Below the pieces are notes generated by a model. It made no database searches, was not told where the DNA came from, and was given only the letters and a program-made list of their open reading frames with translations. Positions 15,813 to 23,197 of a stretch of 36,599 bases of DNA are shown here, one piece after another (position 1 is the first letter of the stretch; each line of letters starts with the position of its first letter). This DNA is from Phycisphaerae bacterium. Lineage in GTDB: Bacteria > Planctomycetota > Phycisphaerae > UBA1845. The position numbers and the translations under genes are program-made. The stretch is from contig JAJDDQ010000081.1 in assembly GCA_029260215.1 (NCBI GenBank), positions 1 through 36,599 on the forward strand. Direction: 5' to 3'.

Positions 15813-16301
15813 TTACTTGGCGGACGACTTGCCTTGCTGGGTCTTCTGGCCGTTGGTGGCACAGTTCTTCTGGGTCATCGAGCACATGCCGTCAAGCATC
15901 TCGACGTTGGCCTTGGCCATCGCATCGACGTTGGACCGCATCGTGTCGAACGAATTCTGCCACATTTTCATGGTCTGATCGAGCATGGTGTTCGTGTCAA
16001 AATTCGTGCCCACCTCGAACGTGCGACGAAGCGAGTCGAGGGTTTGCTTGCTCTGCTCGTCGAACATGTGGTGGAACTGTTCGAGGTTCTTGCGGGCGGT
16101 GGGGGCAGCTTCCTTGCCCATTTTTTCGAACTGCGTGCGGAAGTCGTCGAAACCCTGGCCGAACGAACCGCCGAAGGCGTCGCCCCAGAATTTCCCGACC
16201 TGCTGCTGGAATTCGATTCCCGTGCTCATCGTCTTGTTGAATCCGTCGGTCGCTTGCGTGAACATGTCCGTCATCATTTTCGTGGTCTCCGTGGCCGTCA
16301 T
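15813..16301 (-). CDS. Phasin-like granule protein
   Basis: 162 aa, Met/Gln/Phe-rich and helical throughout, with no signal peptide. The N-terminal half (FNKTMSTGIEFQQQVGKFWGD) and the amphipathic middle (NTMLDQTMKMWQNSFDTM) resemble phasins, which coat PHA granules and limit coalescence. It starts with ATG 16301 behind AAGGAAC. It is the first gene after the regulated promoter at 16378-16405 and is divergent from phaR, the usual arrangement for a PhaR-repressed phasin. The family is poorly conserved, so context carries much of the weight. Confidence 0.82.
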   Translation of the reverse strand: MTATETTKMMTDMFTQATDGFNKTMSTGIEFQQQVGKFWGDAFGGSFGQGFDDFRTQFEKMGKEAAPTARKNLEQFHHMFDEQSKQTLDSLRRTFEVGTNFDTNTMLDQTMKMWQNSFDTMRSNVDAMAKANVEMLDGMCSMTQKNCATNGQKTQQGKSSAK

Positions 16302-16377
16302 GGCTTAGTTCCTTTTTCTGCATTACCCCGGAAGGGGCGATCGTGATTACTGGCCCTCTCCGCTTTCCAATACTCTC

Positions 16378-16405
16378 AATATAACGCGCAAAAGGGGAGA
16401 GTCAA
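16378..16405 (-). promoter_or_regulatory. Candidate promoter of the phasin-pha operon
   Basis: On the minus strand TTGACT (complement of 16400-16405) and TATATT (complement of 16378-16383), separated by 16 bases; each matches the sigma-70 consensus at five of six positions. The palindrome at 16413-16428 lies directly upstream. Confidence 0.65.
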
Positions 16406-16412
16406 GGATAAA

Positions 16413-16428
16413 TTGTGCAACGGCACAA
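16413..16428. promoter_or_regulatory. Candidate PhaR operator upstream of the phasin promoter
   Basis: TTGTGC-AACG-GCACAA is a perfect 6+4+6 inverted repeat. It contains TGC-N4-GCA, the kind of dyad reported for PhaR repressors. It sits seven bases upstream of the phasin -35 box. The same half-sites reappear at the phaR promoter (16481-16507). Confidence 0.55.
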
Positions 16429-16446
16429 AAATATGAATGTTCTGTA

Positions 16447-16470
16447 ACAATATGTATTGTAACGAGTTAC
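16447..16470. promoter_or_regulatory. Two overlapping palindromes in the pha control region
   Basis: ACAATA-TG-TATTGT (16447-16460) and GTAAC-GA-GTTAC (16459-16470) are both perfect and share two bases. They lie midway between the two divergent promoters. They differ from the TTGTGC dyads, so a second regulator is possible. Confidence 0.45.
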
Positions 16471-16491
16471 GAACGATGTCGCACAATTATC

Positions 16492-16520
16492 TTGACATTC
16501 TTGTGTGATCGCATTAGTTT
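16492..16520 (+). promoter_or_regulatory. Candidate phaR promoter flanked by operator half-sites
   Basis: Perfect -35 TTGACA (16492-16497), 17-base spacer, -10 TAGTTT (16515-16520). CGCACAA (16480-16486) and TTGTGTG (16501-16507) bracket the -35 box as an inverted pair with one mismatch, which suggests autorepression by PhaR. Confidence 0.6.
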
Positions 16521-16548
16521 GGGCGGACCAAGAAACGGAGGCCAGTCC

Positions 16549-17112
16549 ATGTCCGATAACGAACAGCCCCGGTTGCTTTCCATCAAGAAGTACAGCAATC
16601 GCCGGTTTTACGACACAACGCGAAGCCGCCACGTCACGATGGGGGAGATGCACGATTTGATCGCCGCAGGCTACGATCTCACGATCGTCGACGGAACCAG
16701 CGGGGATGAGATCACCAACGTCGTTCTGACCCAGATCATCCTGGAACGCGACACGCCCAAGCTGTCCATGTTTCCTTCCAATGTGCTGCACGAGATGATC
16801 CGCACGCAGCAGGAGTTCCTGGGCAACGTTGTGGAGCGATTTTTCGCGCAGGTTCTCGATTCCCACAAATCATCTCAGGACCGGTGGCGGAAGTTTGTTG
16901 AGAATACGATCGGCTTCAACCCTGCGTCAGTCATGAATCCGATGGACTGGACACGGTCGATGATGTCGACGTTCACCGGCCAACCCAAAGCGCCCGACCC
17001 GGTGGGGGGGGGCGGTGACCGCGAGGGTGAAGGCGAAATGGACGTTCTTCGCAGGCAGGTGGAAGAATTGACGCGTCAAGTCGGCGAGATGAACCGCAAG
17101 GGCGACGGGTAG
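16549..17112 (+). CDS. phaR: PHA accumulation regulator PhaR
   Basis: 187 aa from ATG 16549, with CGGAGG seven bases upstream. Residues about 10-70 are the PHB/PHA accumulation DNA-binding domain: IKKYSNRRFYDTTRSRHVTMGEM and IVDGTSGDEITNVVLTQIILE. The second half (FPSNVLHEMIRTQQEFLGN) is helical, and the tail has a Gly run and a coiled coil (RRQVEELTRQVGEMNRK). In Cupriavidus and Paracoccus, PhaR represses the phasin gene and its own gene and is titrated away by PHA granules. Divergence from the phasin gene and the shared palindromes fit that circuit. Confidence 0.93.
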   Translation: MSDNEQPRLLSIKKYSNRRFYDTTRSRHVTMGEMHDLIAAGYDLTIVDGTSGDEITNVVLTQIILERDTPKLSMFPSNVLHEMIRTQQEFLGNVVERFFAQVLDSHKSSQDRWRKFVENTIGFNPASVMNPMDWTRSMMSTFTGQPKAPDPVGGGGDREGEGEMDVLRRQVEELTRQVGEMNRKGDG

Positions 17113-17423
17113 GTTTTTTCGCAGGTTTTCGGTGGCTTGCGATGTTCGTCTCGGACGCTGGCGTTCGGCAAGAGTGCTTTGCGTCTCCGTTACACGAATT
17201 GCAATGCGCAGGGTTTTTCTCCCCAAGACACGCAAAACTGGTCTTGTTTTGCCAGAGCAACACTTTTCCTCCGAGTTTGAGAAATATGCAGGCCTTTGGT
17301 GTATAATGCGTCTGGAGAGTGCGTGCGGGACCATATTGTGGTTCCGTGGACCCAGTGGGTAGCCTTCTGATGGTGACGGGCACAAGATTAATCTTGATAG
17401 TCCTAACTGGGAAGGAGGCCGCT
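17113..17423 (+). other. Intergenic stretch and leader of the small peptide gene
   Basis: No gene. The first 190 bases contain nothing recognisable, including no T-tailed terminator for phaR. A perfect -10 box TATAAT lies at 17302-17307, with only a weak -35 (TTGAGA, 17277-17282, 19-base spacing). The predicted transcript would begin near 17314, just before the first arm of the long inverted repeat (17318-17334). The leader ends with the strong ribosome site GGAAGGAGG at 17410-17418. Confidence 0.6.
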
Positions 17424-17545
17424 ATGGCAAAATTTGAGTATTCGATGACGAGTGCGTTGGTCAAATTGAGGGAATTCTTTTTGAATACTCTTGTTGTGTT
17501 CGGCGTAGTCACCGTTTTGAAGGCTGCCATGGTCCCGCACGCACT
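17318..17545 (+). repeat. Perfect 17-bp long-distance inverted repeat enclosing a small gene's leader and start
   Basis: AGTGCGTGCGGGACCAT (17318-17334) is the exact reverse complement of ATGGTCCCGCACGCACT (17529-17545). In the predicted RNA the 5' end would pair with codons 36-41 of the small open frame, looping out the ribosome site and start codon. A competing local hairpin, GGGACCA (17327-17333) with TGGTTCC (17339-17345, one G-U pair), uses part of the same arm. Confidence 0.85.
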
Positions 17546-17588
17546 TTCCCAAGCCGCTACAGTTTCTTATGACCGGCTCAAGAGCTAA
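17424..17588 (+). CDS. 54-aa hydrophobic peptide with strong ribosome site
   Basis: ATG 17424 follows GGAAGGAGG by five bases, the strongest ribosome site in this part of the window. The product begins MAKFEYSMTSALVKLREFF; residues about 19-42 (NTLVVFGVVTVLKAAMVPHA) could span a membrane, followed by a polar tail ending YDRLKS. It has its own -10 box and an RNA-level 17-bp inverted repeat whose 3' arm is coding sequence. No family is recognised. The size, hydrophobicity and 5'-to-coding pairing recall type I toxin mRNAs, but no antisense RNA promoter was identified, so this is a hypothesis only. A small membrane protein linked to PHA or envelope functions is equally possible. Confidence 0.72.
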   Translation: MAKFEYSMTSALVKLREFFLNTLVVFGVVTVLKAAMVPHALSQAATVSYDRLKS

Positions 17589-17637
17589 TTTGGCGTTCGC
17601 CAACACCTTGAATGTTACGGCTCTTCTTTGCGAACGA

Positions 17638-18207
17638 TCACTGATCGCCTTTAATCAATTCGAGCATTTTCTTGAAGCGTTCGGTTCCGCACGCGTTGCA
17701 TAACTCGAAGAGTACGCTTTCGGCTGTGGTTACGTGTGCTCCGGCGTGGCGCATGCGTTCCATTGCGACGTCATAATCCAATTGCGTACGCGACCCGGCA
17801 GCGTCGGCGCAGATATTGACTTGGTAATCCATCATGAGCAGGTCGAGCGCGGTCTGCTGCACGCAGACGTGGGCTTCGATTCCGCAGATGATAATCTGAT
17901 CGCGGTCGATGCGGCGGAGGGCTGAGCGTATGGCGTCGTCGCCGCAGCAACTGAACGTTGTTTTTTCGAGCCGTTCGGCTGAGGTGGTCGCGAGCACGTT
18001 GGCTAGCTCAGGAACCGTCTGGCCGATGCCCTTGGGGTATTGCTCGGTGACGAGAATGGGCAGGTCGAACAGCTTCGCGCCTTGCAGCAGGGTTCGTGAC
18101 CGGTTGACGATGCGTTCGCGGCCGTCGATCAGCGGCAGCAGTTTTTCCTGGATGTCGATGACCAGGAGCATGGCTCTGTCTGGATCGAGTCGGATGGGGT
18201 TTATCAT
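17638..18207 (-). CDS. Isochorismatase-family (cysteine) hydrolase
   Basis: 189 aa, the normal size. The catalytic triad of the family is visible: Asp18 in LVIDIQEKL, Lys in LEKTTFSCCG, and the nucleophilic Cys in GIEAHVCVQQTALDL, with the cis-peptide signature GIEAHVC. Members hydrolyse nicotinamide, isochorismate, N-carbamoyl compounds and others. This short form, with QEKLLP near the start and AHVCVQQTA, resembles the widespread uncharacterised group often annotated as YcaC-like or nicotinamidase-related. The substrate cannot be assigned. It is a single gene, convergent with the small peptide unit. Confidence 0.9.
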   Translation of the reverse strand: MINPIRLDPDRAMLLVIDIQEKLLPLIDGRERIVNRSRTLLQGAKLFDLPILVTEQYPKGIGQTVPELANVLATTSAERLEKTTFSCCGDDAIRSALRRIDRDQIIICGIEAHVCVQQTALDLLMMDYQVNICADAAGSRTQLDYDVAMERMRHAGAHVTTAESVLFELCNACGTERFKKMLELIKGDQ

Positions 18208-18608
18208 TGTTGGTTGCTCTTTGTGGTGCTTGTTTTGGCGTCGTTCACGCTCTTGCGTTGGTTGTGTTCGGTGACGTGGGTATTCACTCCGGCCGCTCCA
18301 TTACTGTCGCGGTTCCGATGGGGCCGCTCTCTTCACGCTTCCTCCTTGGGCGCGTTCAGTGTCGCGGTTCTGATGGAGCCGTTCCTTTGCATGCTTCCGC
18401 TTCCTCCTCTCCTTCTGAAGGAGGCTGGACGTGACCAAGTCGGGAGCGTCCAGAATCAGGTTCTTCGTGCGAAGCGAGACGTTGCTCTGGTCCAGACCCC
18501 CCTGTATCCCCCCTTCGCAAGGAGGGAAAATACTGTTTCCCTTCGCGATGTGGGGCAGATCATAGCTTCACATTGCACATGGCTGAAGAGTCACCCATTT
18601 CGAATAAT
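18208..18608. other. 401-base non-coding stretch with hairpins and an imperfect direct repeat
   Basis: It holds the promoter side of the isochorismatase-like gene and the end of the TPR/Exb operon. An imperfect direct repeat begins GTCGCGGTTC(C/T)GATGG at 18306 and again at 18361, about 40 bases long and 55 apart. Two hairpins follow: CTCCTT-CTG-AAGGAG (18409-18423) and a near-perfect stem closing CGC with AAGG/CCTT and GGGA/TCCC arms (18507-18527). Frames crossing the region have no ribosome site and unconvincing composition. Confidence 0.6.
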
Positions 18609-21407
18609 CTAATTTTGCAGGCGGCGGCGGTTTTCGTCCAGCAGGGATTCGAATTCGCGGCGCAGGTCGTGTCCGCCGAGATCGCGATTGAGGTAGCGAC
18701 GTTGTTCGATGGCTTTGATGATGGCGGCTGCGTCGCCTTCGAGTCTTGTGCGACATTGCAAGTCACGCAGCAGGGATTTCCACCACGTTTCACTACCCGA
18801 TTCGCTGCCCTTGAACACGCGGTTGAACAGCGGCAGCGCCTCGTTGAATGCTCCGGATTGATAGTATGCCTCAGCCAATCCGATGACCGCTCGGCTGTCA
18901 CGGGCGAGTCCGTCGTCGTAACGGGCTTCGTCGATTGCGACGCATTCGGTGAATAACTTTTTGGCCTGCTCGATGTTGTTGGCCAGCAGTTCGGCTTCAG
19001 CGAGTTGGATTCGAATCGCGTAGACCGCATTGTGGGAGAAGATGTCCGATTGTTCCCGCGCGACGTCGTACAGGCCTCGGGCGATTGCGACGAGCGAACC
19101 TGTCTGACTGCGTACCTCTTCCTCGCGGCCGGCGCGGACGTTGCGCTCGATGTCTTCCTTGAGTGCATCAAACAGGCCTTGGAGCGTCTGCACGGCTCCG
19201 CGCGGATCGCTGCGGACGTATTCGGGGATGAGTTGTGAGGCTTGCTCTGCTTTGCCCTGTGCTTCGAGGGCGATCATGCGTACGCGGAGCACTCTGCCGA
19301 TCAATGCCAGTTGATCGGGAAATTCTTTTTCGAAATTGTCGAGCGTTTCGGTTGCGCGATCCCAGCGGCTGACGCGCGGCATGACGCAGAGTTCCGCAAT
19401 TAGAATGCGTGTGCGGGCAGCCAGGTTGCGCAGGTCAGCCTGGCGTCCGATTTTCCCGGATTCGATGAGTTGGTTGATCGTCGTGCCGGCGGATTGGGCT
19501 GTGTGGATGGCCGCTGTCGCGATGGAGCTGATCTTGCGGAATTCGTTCGGGTGTTCGAGGCCGAAGCGGATCGCCGCCGACGTTTGCGCTTCGGCTGCGA
19601 GGTAGACGGCTTCGGGATAGTGCTTGTGCTCTGGGCCGACGGCGGCGAACGTTTCGGCTGCCCGTTCGTATTGCTCCTGTTCCAGCAGGAATTGTCCTCT
19701 GAAGAATCGCCAGTATTTAGCGCTGTCGGTATCGGGGAAATTTTCGTCGAGCGTCGCGAGCGCTTCCGCGCACAGCGTGCGCAGGTCGTCACGGTCTTGC
19801 AGCGTTGGGTCTTCGCGCCACGCCCAGGTCAATTGAACGGCGAAAACGGCTGCCCCAGCCGCTCGGGTGTGCTCACGAAAGTCGCGGGCGACGGCGAGAA
19901 AGGCTTTGGCTGCTTCGAATGTGCGACCGCGCCGGTAATGGGCGACGCCGAGATTGAATCCCGCCTCCGCCCGCAGTGCGGCTGGTGCGTTTGGCAGGTC
20001 GATTACGGTTTGTGCGATGTCGGCTGCTGCGTCGATGAGTGCGGCCCGTCGGGTTTCGAGATCGGCGACGGCTGCGCTTGAGGCTGTTTCGCCTTTTGCG
20101 ATTAGTTTTTCGATGTCATCCGCGACGGATTCGGCTTGCCCCTGTTTGCCCGCGACGAAAGCGCAGCGTTCGAAGGGCGTCATGGTGTCGATGTTTTCTT
20201 CGTCTTCGAGCAGGCCGAAGAGCGTTGCGTAGACATCGTCACGGTAGGCAGGGTCGCGTTCTGCCAGCTCTTCGAGCATTTCAATGCCGATGCTCCGCGC
20301 CCGGCCGGCTGCTATGGGTTGTCCGTTGCGTTGGAGTGCGTCGGCTTGGGCGGCATGCACGGATCGTGAGAGCAGTCCGATGATGAGGAGTTTTCGGAAT
20401 GCGCCTTGTTCGTCGCGTTCGACGAGGCCTTTGAATACGTCTATCGCACCGGCGGCTGCTTCGAAGTCGGCTGAGTCGCTCAGGCTGCGTACGATTTCGA
20501 TGCGGGCCAGTGTGACGACCCAGCCCGCACCGCGTCGCTGTTCTTCGTCGGAGAATGCGGACACGGTATCGATCGCACTTCCCAGCCGGGTGCGGACGTT
20601 GGCGGTTTGCCCGAGGCGGCGCTCGCTCATGGCGGCCAACAGGAGCGATTGAGCCTTGTAGCTTGAGTCGGGAGATTCTGCGTCGAGGAGATTGGATCGC
20701 CCTTCGAGGTATTCGAGTACCAGACGCAGTTCGAGCTTGCGGTCTTTGTCGTTGGGTTCAAGTGTGACGGCGTGATAGAAGCGTGCCCACGCGAGCCGGT
20801 AATCGCTCTGTGCAAGGTCTTGTTCGAGCTTGTCGATGTCCCCGGCTGCTTCCATCGATTCGTATCGTGCGGCGGAGACGCGGTCCAGTGCTTCGTATTC
20901 GTCTCGAAGGTCGCGGCGTAAAGCGTCGAGCACATCGACCGCACGCTGCATGAGCGGGCGTAGCCGTTCGCGATCGACTTTAACGCCACCGCGATAGAGG
21001 ATGCTCGACGTCAGCCGCTCGCCTTCCTCGTGTACAAGAGATTTGCCGAGCGTGAGTCGCCATTGGTTGATGCGTTTGTCGTTGTCGAAGCGCGTGATGA
21101 GTTTGGCGAGAATGTCGTTGGCTTCGGCGATGGCGATGTTGCGGTCCGCCTGCGATTTCGACGGGTCCGCATATTCTGCCAGTTTGATGTCGCGGGCGAG
21201 CAGGAGCCTGTCCAGTGTGCTCGCGGGGGGGTGCTCGCGCAAGTGCAATGCGAGCAGGTCGGTCAGGCCTCGGTTTTTCAGTCCGTCGTAGAATTGACTT
21301 GTGCTGAGGCGTTTCGCTTCGGGGTAGTCCGGCGGCGGATCGAGCGCACTCGCGGTCGGCAGAGGGAGCGACAGTGCGATGAAAGCGTAAATACACCTAA
21401 CGGGCAT
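18609..21407 (-). CDS. Large exported TPR-like repeat protein
   Basis: 932 aa with a signal peptide (residues 1-21, ending TASALDPPP). The rest is almost wholly helical with degenerate tetratricopeptide-type pairs, for example AGFNLGVAHYRRGRTFEAAKAFLAVARDF, YWRFFRGQFLLEQEQYERAAETFAAV and AVIGLAEAYYQSGAFNEALPLFNRVF (positions spaced along the second half). Such proteins act as periplasmic scaffolds. It is the last gene of the operon with VWA, ExbB and two ExbD genes, 49 bases after the second exbD, suggesting it is the periplasmic partner that the ExbB/ExbD motor acts on. No catalytic domain is visible. Confidence 0.85.
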   Translation of the reverse strand: MPVRCIYAFIALSLPLPTASALDPPPDYPEAKRLSTSQFYDGLKNRGLTDLLALHLREHPPASTLDRLLLARDIKLAEYADPSKSQADRNIAIAEANDILAKLITRFDNDKRINQWRLTLGKSLVHEEGERLTSSILYRGGVKVDRERLRPLMQRAVDVLDALRRDLRDEYEALDRVSAARYESMEAAGDIDKLEQDLAQSDYRLAWARFYHAVTLEPNDKDRKLELRLVLEYLEGRSNLLDAESPDSSYKAQSLLLAAMSERRLGQTANVRTRLGSAIDTVSAFSDEEQRRGAGWVVTLARIEIVRSLSDSADFEAAAGAIDVFKGLVERDEQGAFRKLLIIGLLSRSVHAAQADALQRNGQPIAAGRARSIGIEMLEELAERDPAYRDDVYATLFGLLEDEENIDTMTPFERCAFVAGKQGQAESVADDIEKLIAKGETASSAAVADLETRRAALIDAAADIAQTVIDLPNAPAALRAEAGFNLGVAHYRRGRTFEAAKAFLAVARDFREHTRAAGAAVFAVQLTWAWREDPTLQDRDDLRTLCAEALATLDENFPDTDSAKYWRFFRGQFLLEQEQYERAAETFAAVGPEHKHYPEAVYLAAEAQTSAAIRFGLEHPNEFRKISSIATAAIHTAQSAGTTINQLIESGKIGRQADLRNLAARTRILIAELCVMPRVSRWDRATETLDNFEKEFPDQLALIGRVLRVRMIALEAQGKAEQASQLIPEYVRSDPRGAVQTLQGLFDALKEDIERNVRAGREEEVRSQTGSLVAIARGLYDVAREQSDIFSHNAVYAIRIQLAEAELLANNIEQAKKLFTECVAIDEARYDDGLARDSRAVIGLAEAYYQSGAFNEALPLFNRVFKGSESGSETWWKSLLRDLQCRTRLEGDAAAIIKAIEQRRYLNRDLGGHDLRREFESLLDENRRRLQN

Positions 21408-21456
21408 GTCTCACCGTAGTGGCAGGACTGTGATCGGGTGCGTTGTGCATGTGCTT

Positions 21457-21951
21457 CTATTCTCCGCCGAACGAAACATGTTTGCACCCCGCAGCCACAG
21501 CCGCGTTCCAACTTCCGACCACGTGGTCCCAGGCGACGTTGTCCCCAGCTTTGAGCACGACGGGCGTTTGGTTGTCGAACCCGGGGAGTGTTTGAATATC
21601 GGCTAGCTGGTCGCGCAACTCGTTGAAAGTCGTCGGTTGATTCACGAAGCTCTCCAGACGCAGCGCGTAGTCATTCGGACCTGCTCCGGTTTGCGTCAGG
21701 TGGACGATAATCGGCGTGATGGGCATCGCGATTTCGTCGGCCAGGTTGCCTTGTTTGGGAAGTTGAGCCTTGAGCACGCCCTCCGCCCGCTTGAGCGTTG
21801 TGGTGGAAACGAAAAAGATGAGCAGCAGGAACACCACGTCGACCATCGGGGCGAGGTTGAGCGTTATGGAGGTCAGCTCCCGGCTCCTTGTCTTGCGTCG
21901 AGGCCTGAAGTGGACGGATTCGGTCGGCGAGTTGTGCCCGGTCGCGCTCAA
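21457..21951 (-). CDS. exbD: ExbD/TolR-family biopolymer transport protein (second copy)
   Basis: 164 aa. A cytoplasmic N-terminus of about 30 residues precedes a single membrane helix with the family signature NLAPMVDVVFLLLIFFV, including the conserved Asp that carries protons, then a periplasmic domain. The start is most likely TTG 21951, which overlaps the stop of the preceding exbD as TTGA; no Met occurs before the membrane helix. With ExbB it uses the proton gradient to drive work in the periplasm. Confidence 0.9.
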   Translation of the reverse strand: MSATGHNSPTESVHFRPRRKTRSRELTSITLNLAPMVDVVFLLLIFFVSTTTLKRAEGVLKAQLPKQGNLADEIAMPITPIIVHLTQTGAGPNDYALRLESFVNQPTTFNELRDQLADIQTLPGFDNQTPVVLKAGDNVAWDHVVGSWNAAVAAGCKHVSFGGE

Positions 21952-22409
21952 TGTTGGCCCCCGTGTCCGCCGGCGATGGCAGCCAGATTCATCATTTGGA
22001 TATCGTTCTCAGCCACGACTTCCATAACCTCTCGCACTTTGGCGTAACGAACGCGTTTGTCCGCGCGGATGATGACTTTCAACTCCGGCAGCATGCGTTT
22101 GCGCGCTGCCAATCGTTGCGACACAGCCTCAAGCGATTCGGCGCGACTGGGGCCTACGTAGTAATCGACCGGGCTTGTCGCGGGGGCGTCCGGGTCGGCC
22201 AACTGCACGTTGATGATGACGCGGTCCTCGACGATTTCGTTGAAGGCCTGGCTGTCGTCCGGGTCGGGTAAATCCAGCGGCATGTGTTCCGCCGTGGCGA
22301 ACGTGCTGACCAGAACGAAGAAAATGATCAACAGAAAAACCACATCGACCATAGGGGCCATGTTGAACGTCAGCGGCGGTCGCGGATGGTATTTGAACTT
22401 ATGCGCCAT
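21948..22409 (-). CDS. exbD: ExbD/TolR-family biopolymer transport protein (first copy)
   Basis: 153 aa. The membrane helix NMAPMVDVVFLLIIFFVLV has the conserved Asp. The periplasmic part contains RVIINVQL and LKVIIRADKRVRYAKVREVMEVVAENDI, the usual ExbD C-terminal pattern. It starts three bases after the exbB stop and overlaps the next exbD by four bases, so the three genes are translated as a unit. Two different ExbD copies in tandem suggest a mixed dimer inside one ExbB pentamer. Confidence 0.92.
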   Translation of the reverse strand: MAHKFKYHPRPPLTFNMAPMVDVVFLLIIFFVLVSTFATAEHMPLDLPDPDDSQAFNEIVEDRVIINVQLADPDAPATSPVDYYVGPSRAESLEAVSQRLAARKRMLPELKVIIRADKRVRYAKVREVMEVVAENDIQMMNLAAIAGGHGGQH

Positions 22410-22412
22410 AGG

Positions 22413-23174
22413 TCAAGGCTGCTGCGTTTTCGCCGGTTGCGCGGCTGGCGGGTTCGTTTTGAACGGCGTCAACAGGCGATCAGCCGCAAGGGCGCACTCA
22501 GCCGTCAACACGTCGATGCGGTTGCGGAACAGCGCGAAAACACTGAGTGCGGGGATCGCGACCAGCAGGCCCCAGAATGTGGTGACGAGCGCGATGGAAA
22601 TATCGTCCGCGATGGTAGCCGGCTCGGGCATGCCGCCTTCCTGCTTGATGGTCGCGAACAACCCGATCATGCCATACACCGTGCCGAACAAGCCGACCAT
22701 CGGGCTGATGTTGCCGATCACGTTCAGGTATTCGATTTTGCGCATCAGACGGGCGGAGCGTTCTTCGAGCGTTTCCTCGACAGCTCGCTCCATCGCTGCG
22801 TACCCGTTGTGGGATTCGAGCAAACCCGTGTTGACCACGGTGGCGAGCAGGCTTGGCTCGTTCGCGGTGAAGTTGATGGCTTCGGTGTATTCGCGTTTTT
22901 TCAGATGGTCGCTGACGCGGTCGTAAGTCTCAACGGGGACGAACGTCTGTCGGCGAATCGACATGCAATACTCGACCGTCAACGCGACCGTCGCAACGGA
23001 CAGCGGGACGAGCACGAACCACGTGATCGCGCCGCCGCGTACGAGGAAGTGGTCGAACACCTTCATGGCTGCTCCGCCACCGTCCTGAGCGAACGCGGAA
23101 GCGCTCAACGCCAGCAACGTCAGCGTCGCAATCAGCCACGATCGAAACAACGAAACATTTTCGGAACTTTTCAT
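22413..23174 (-). CDS. exbB: ExbB/TolQ/MotA-family proton channel protein
   Basis: 253 aa from ATG 23174. A signal-like segment (residues 1-30, ending SASAFAQ) precedes the three-helix TolQ/ExbB core: ITWFVLVPLSVATVALTVEY, then NVIGNISPMVGLFGTVYGMIG and IALVTTFWGLLVAIPALSVFALF. The LxxIGxxxPxxGLLGTVxGM signature is clear. It forms the inner-membrane channel driven by protons with ExbD. The periplasmic N-terminal extension with a cleavable signal is common in planctomycete versions. It precedes exbD by three bases. Confidence 0.93.
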   Translation of the reverse strand: MKSSENVSLFRSWLIATLTLLALSASAFAQDGGGAAMKVFDHFLVRGGAITWFVLVPLSVATVALTVEYCMSIRRQTFVPVETYDRVSDHLKKREYTEAINFTANEPSLLATVVNTGLLESHNGYAAMERAVEETLEERSARLMRKIEYLNVIGNISPMVGLFGTVYGMIGLFATIKQEGGMPEPATIADDISIALVTTFWGLLVAIPALSVFALFRNRIDVLTAECALAADRLLTPFKTNPPAAQPAKTQQP

Positions 23175-23197
23175 GGGTATCTGTCCATATGTCGCGG

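Noticed and set aside
18214-18612. 132-codon plus-strand open frame in the gap before the TPR gene
   Set aside because: No ribosome site, mixed composition, and it runs through hairpins and a direct repeat.
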